A DNA stretch of 64,000 bases from Phytophthora sp. 'mugwort' (lineage: Eukaryota > Oomycota > Peronosporomycetes > Peronosporales > Peronosporaceae). This document shows positions 63,981 through 64,000 of this stretch, piece by piece; position 1 is the stretch's first letter; every line of letters starts with the position of its first letter. A program made the translations under genes and the position numbers. The stretch spans positions 1,860,001 through 1,924,000 of the forward strand of contig JAUCEF010000002.1 of assembly GCA_033558025.1 (NCBI GenBank). The letters run 5' to 3'. The notes beneath the pieces were generated by a model that saw only the letters and a program-made list of their open reading frames with translations, made no database searches and was not told where the DNA came from.

Positions 63981-64000
63981 CACCAATACCCTGCCAGTAA

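Overview
The window looks like nuclear DNA of a plant-associated oomycete, most likely a Phytophthora-type Peronosporales species. The evidence is: short GT-AG introns (mostly 69-88 bp) in eukaryotic kinase genes; an oomycete-style Inr/FPR start-site sequence (TCATTCTTCAATTCC) before a secreted pectate lyase; stramenopile-type gene families; and dense Ty3/Gypsy, Ty1/Copia, Tc1-like, MULE-like and Harbinger-like remnants. Naming a species from sequence alone is not justified.

Layout. 0-7 kb holds decayed transposons: a Harbinger-type transposase tail, two opposed Gypsy pol remnants and the 3' tail of a Tc1-like element. 8.3-23 kb is the gene-dense block: two intact paralogues and one dead paralogue of a small conserved uncharacterised module family (8.4-11.7 kb); a CDK7-like kinase; a mitochondrial ribosomal protein bL33 gene in four tiny exons, found by splicing; a MAP3K-like kinase; a multi-pass membrane protein; a repeat-bearing acidic protein with broken frames; a four-PDZ-like protein; and a CaMK-like kinase. 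Several neighbours are convergent or divergent with only 150-400 bp between them.

From 24 kb on, repeats dominate. A Tc1-like element with clear terminal inverted repeats and a broken transposase (24.1-25.7 kb) precedes the one large intact gene there, a 1075-residue secreted protein with two PL1 pectate lyase domains and Ser/Thr-rich linkers (26.3-29.5 kb). Next come a second Tc1/mariner pseudogene, a possible solo LTR, a MULE-like pseudogene that ends at a Copia LTR, a decayed Copia element, and a Gypsy composite bracketed by 270-bp repeats.

45-61.6 kb is a large inverted repeat. Two arms of about 3.7 kb, nearly identical over most of their length, carry the same head-on fusion of Gypsy gag and Gypsy integrase. 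They flank a 9-kb spacer in which a second pectate lyase gene was cut in two by a 5.5-kb Gypsy element with a 5-bp target duplication (TCATG). The right arm continues into a longer Gypsy pol (61.4-64 kb, minus strand).

The housekeeping and signalling genes therefore sit in a compact block, while the secreted cell-wall-degrading enzyme family sits in repeat-rich DNA. This matches the two-speed genome layout known from plant-pathogenic oomycetes. No tRNA, rRNA, CRISPR array or RxLR/CRN-type effector was recognised.
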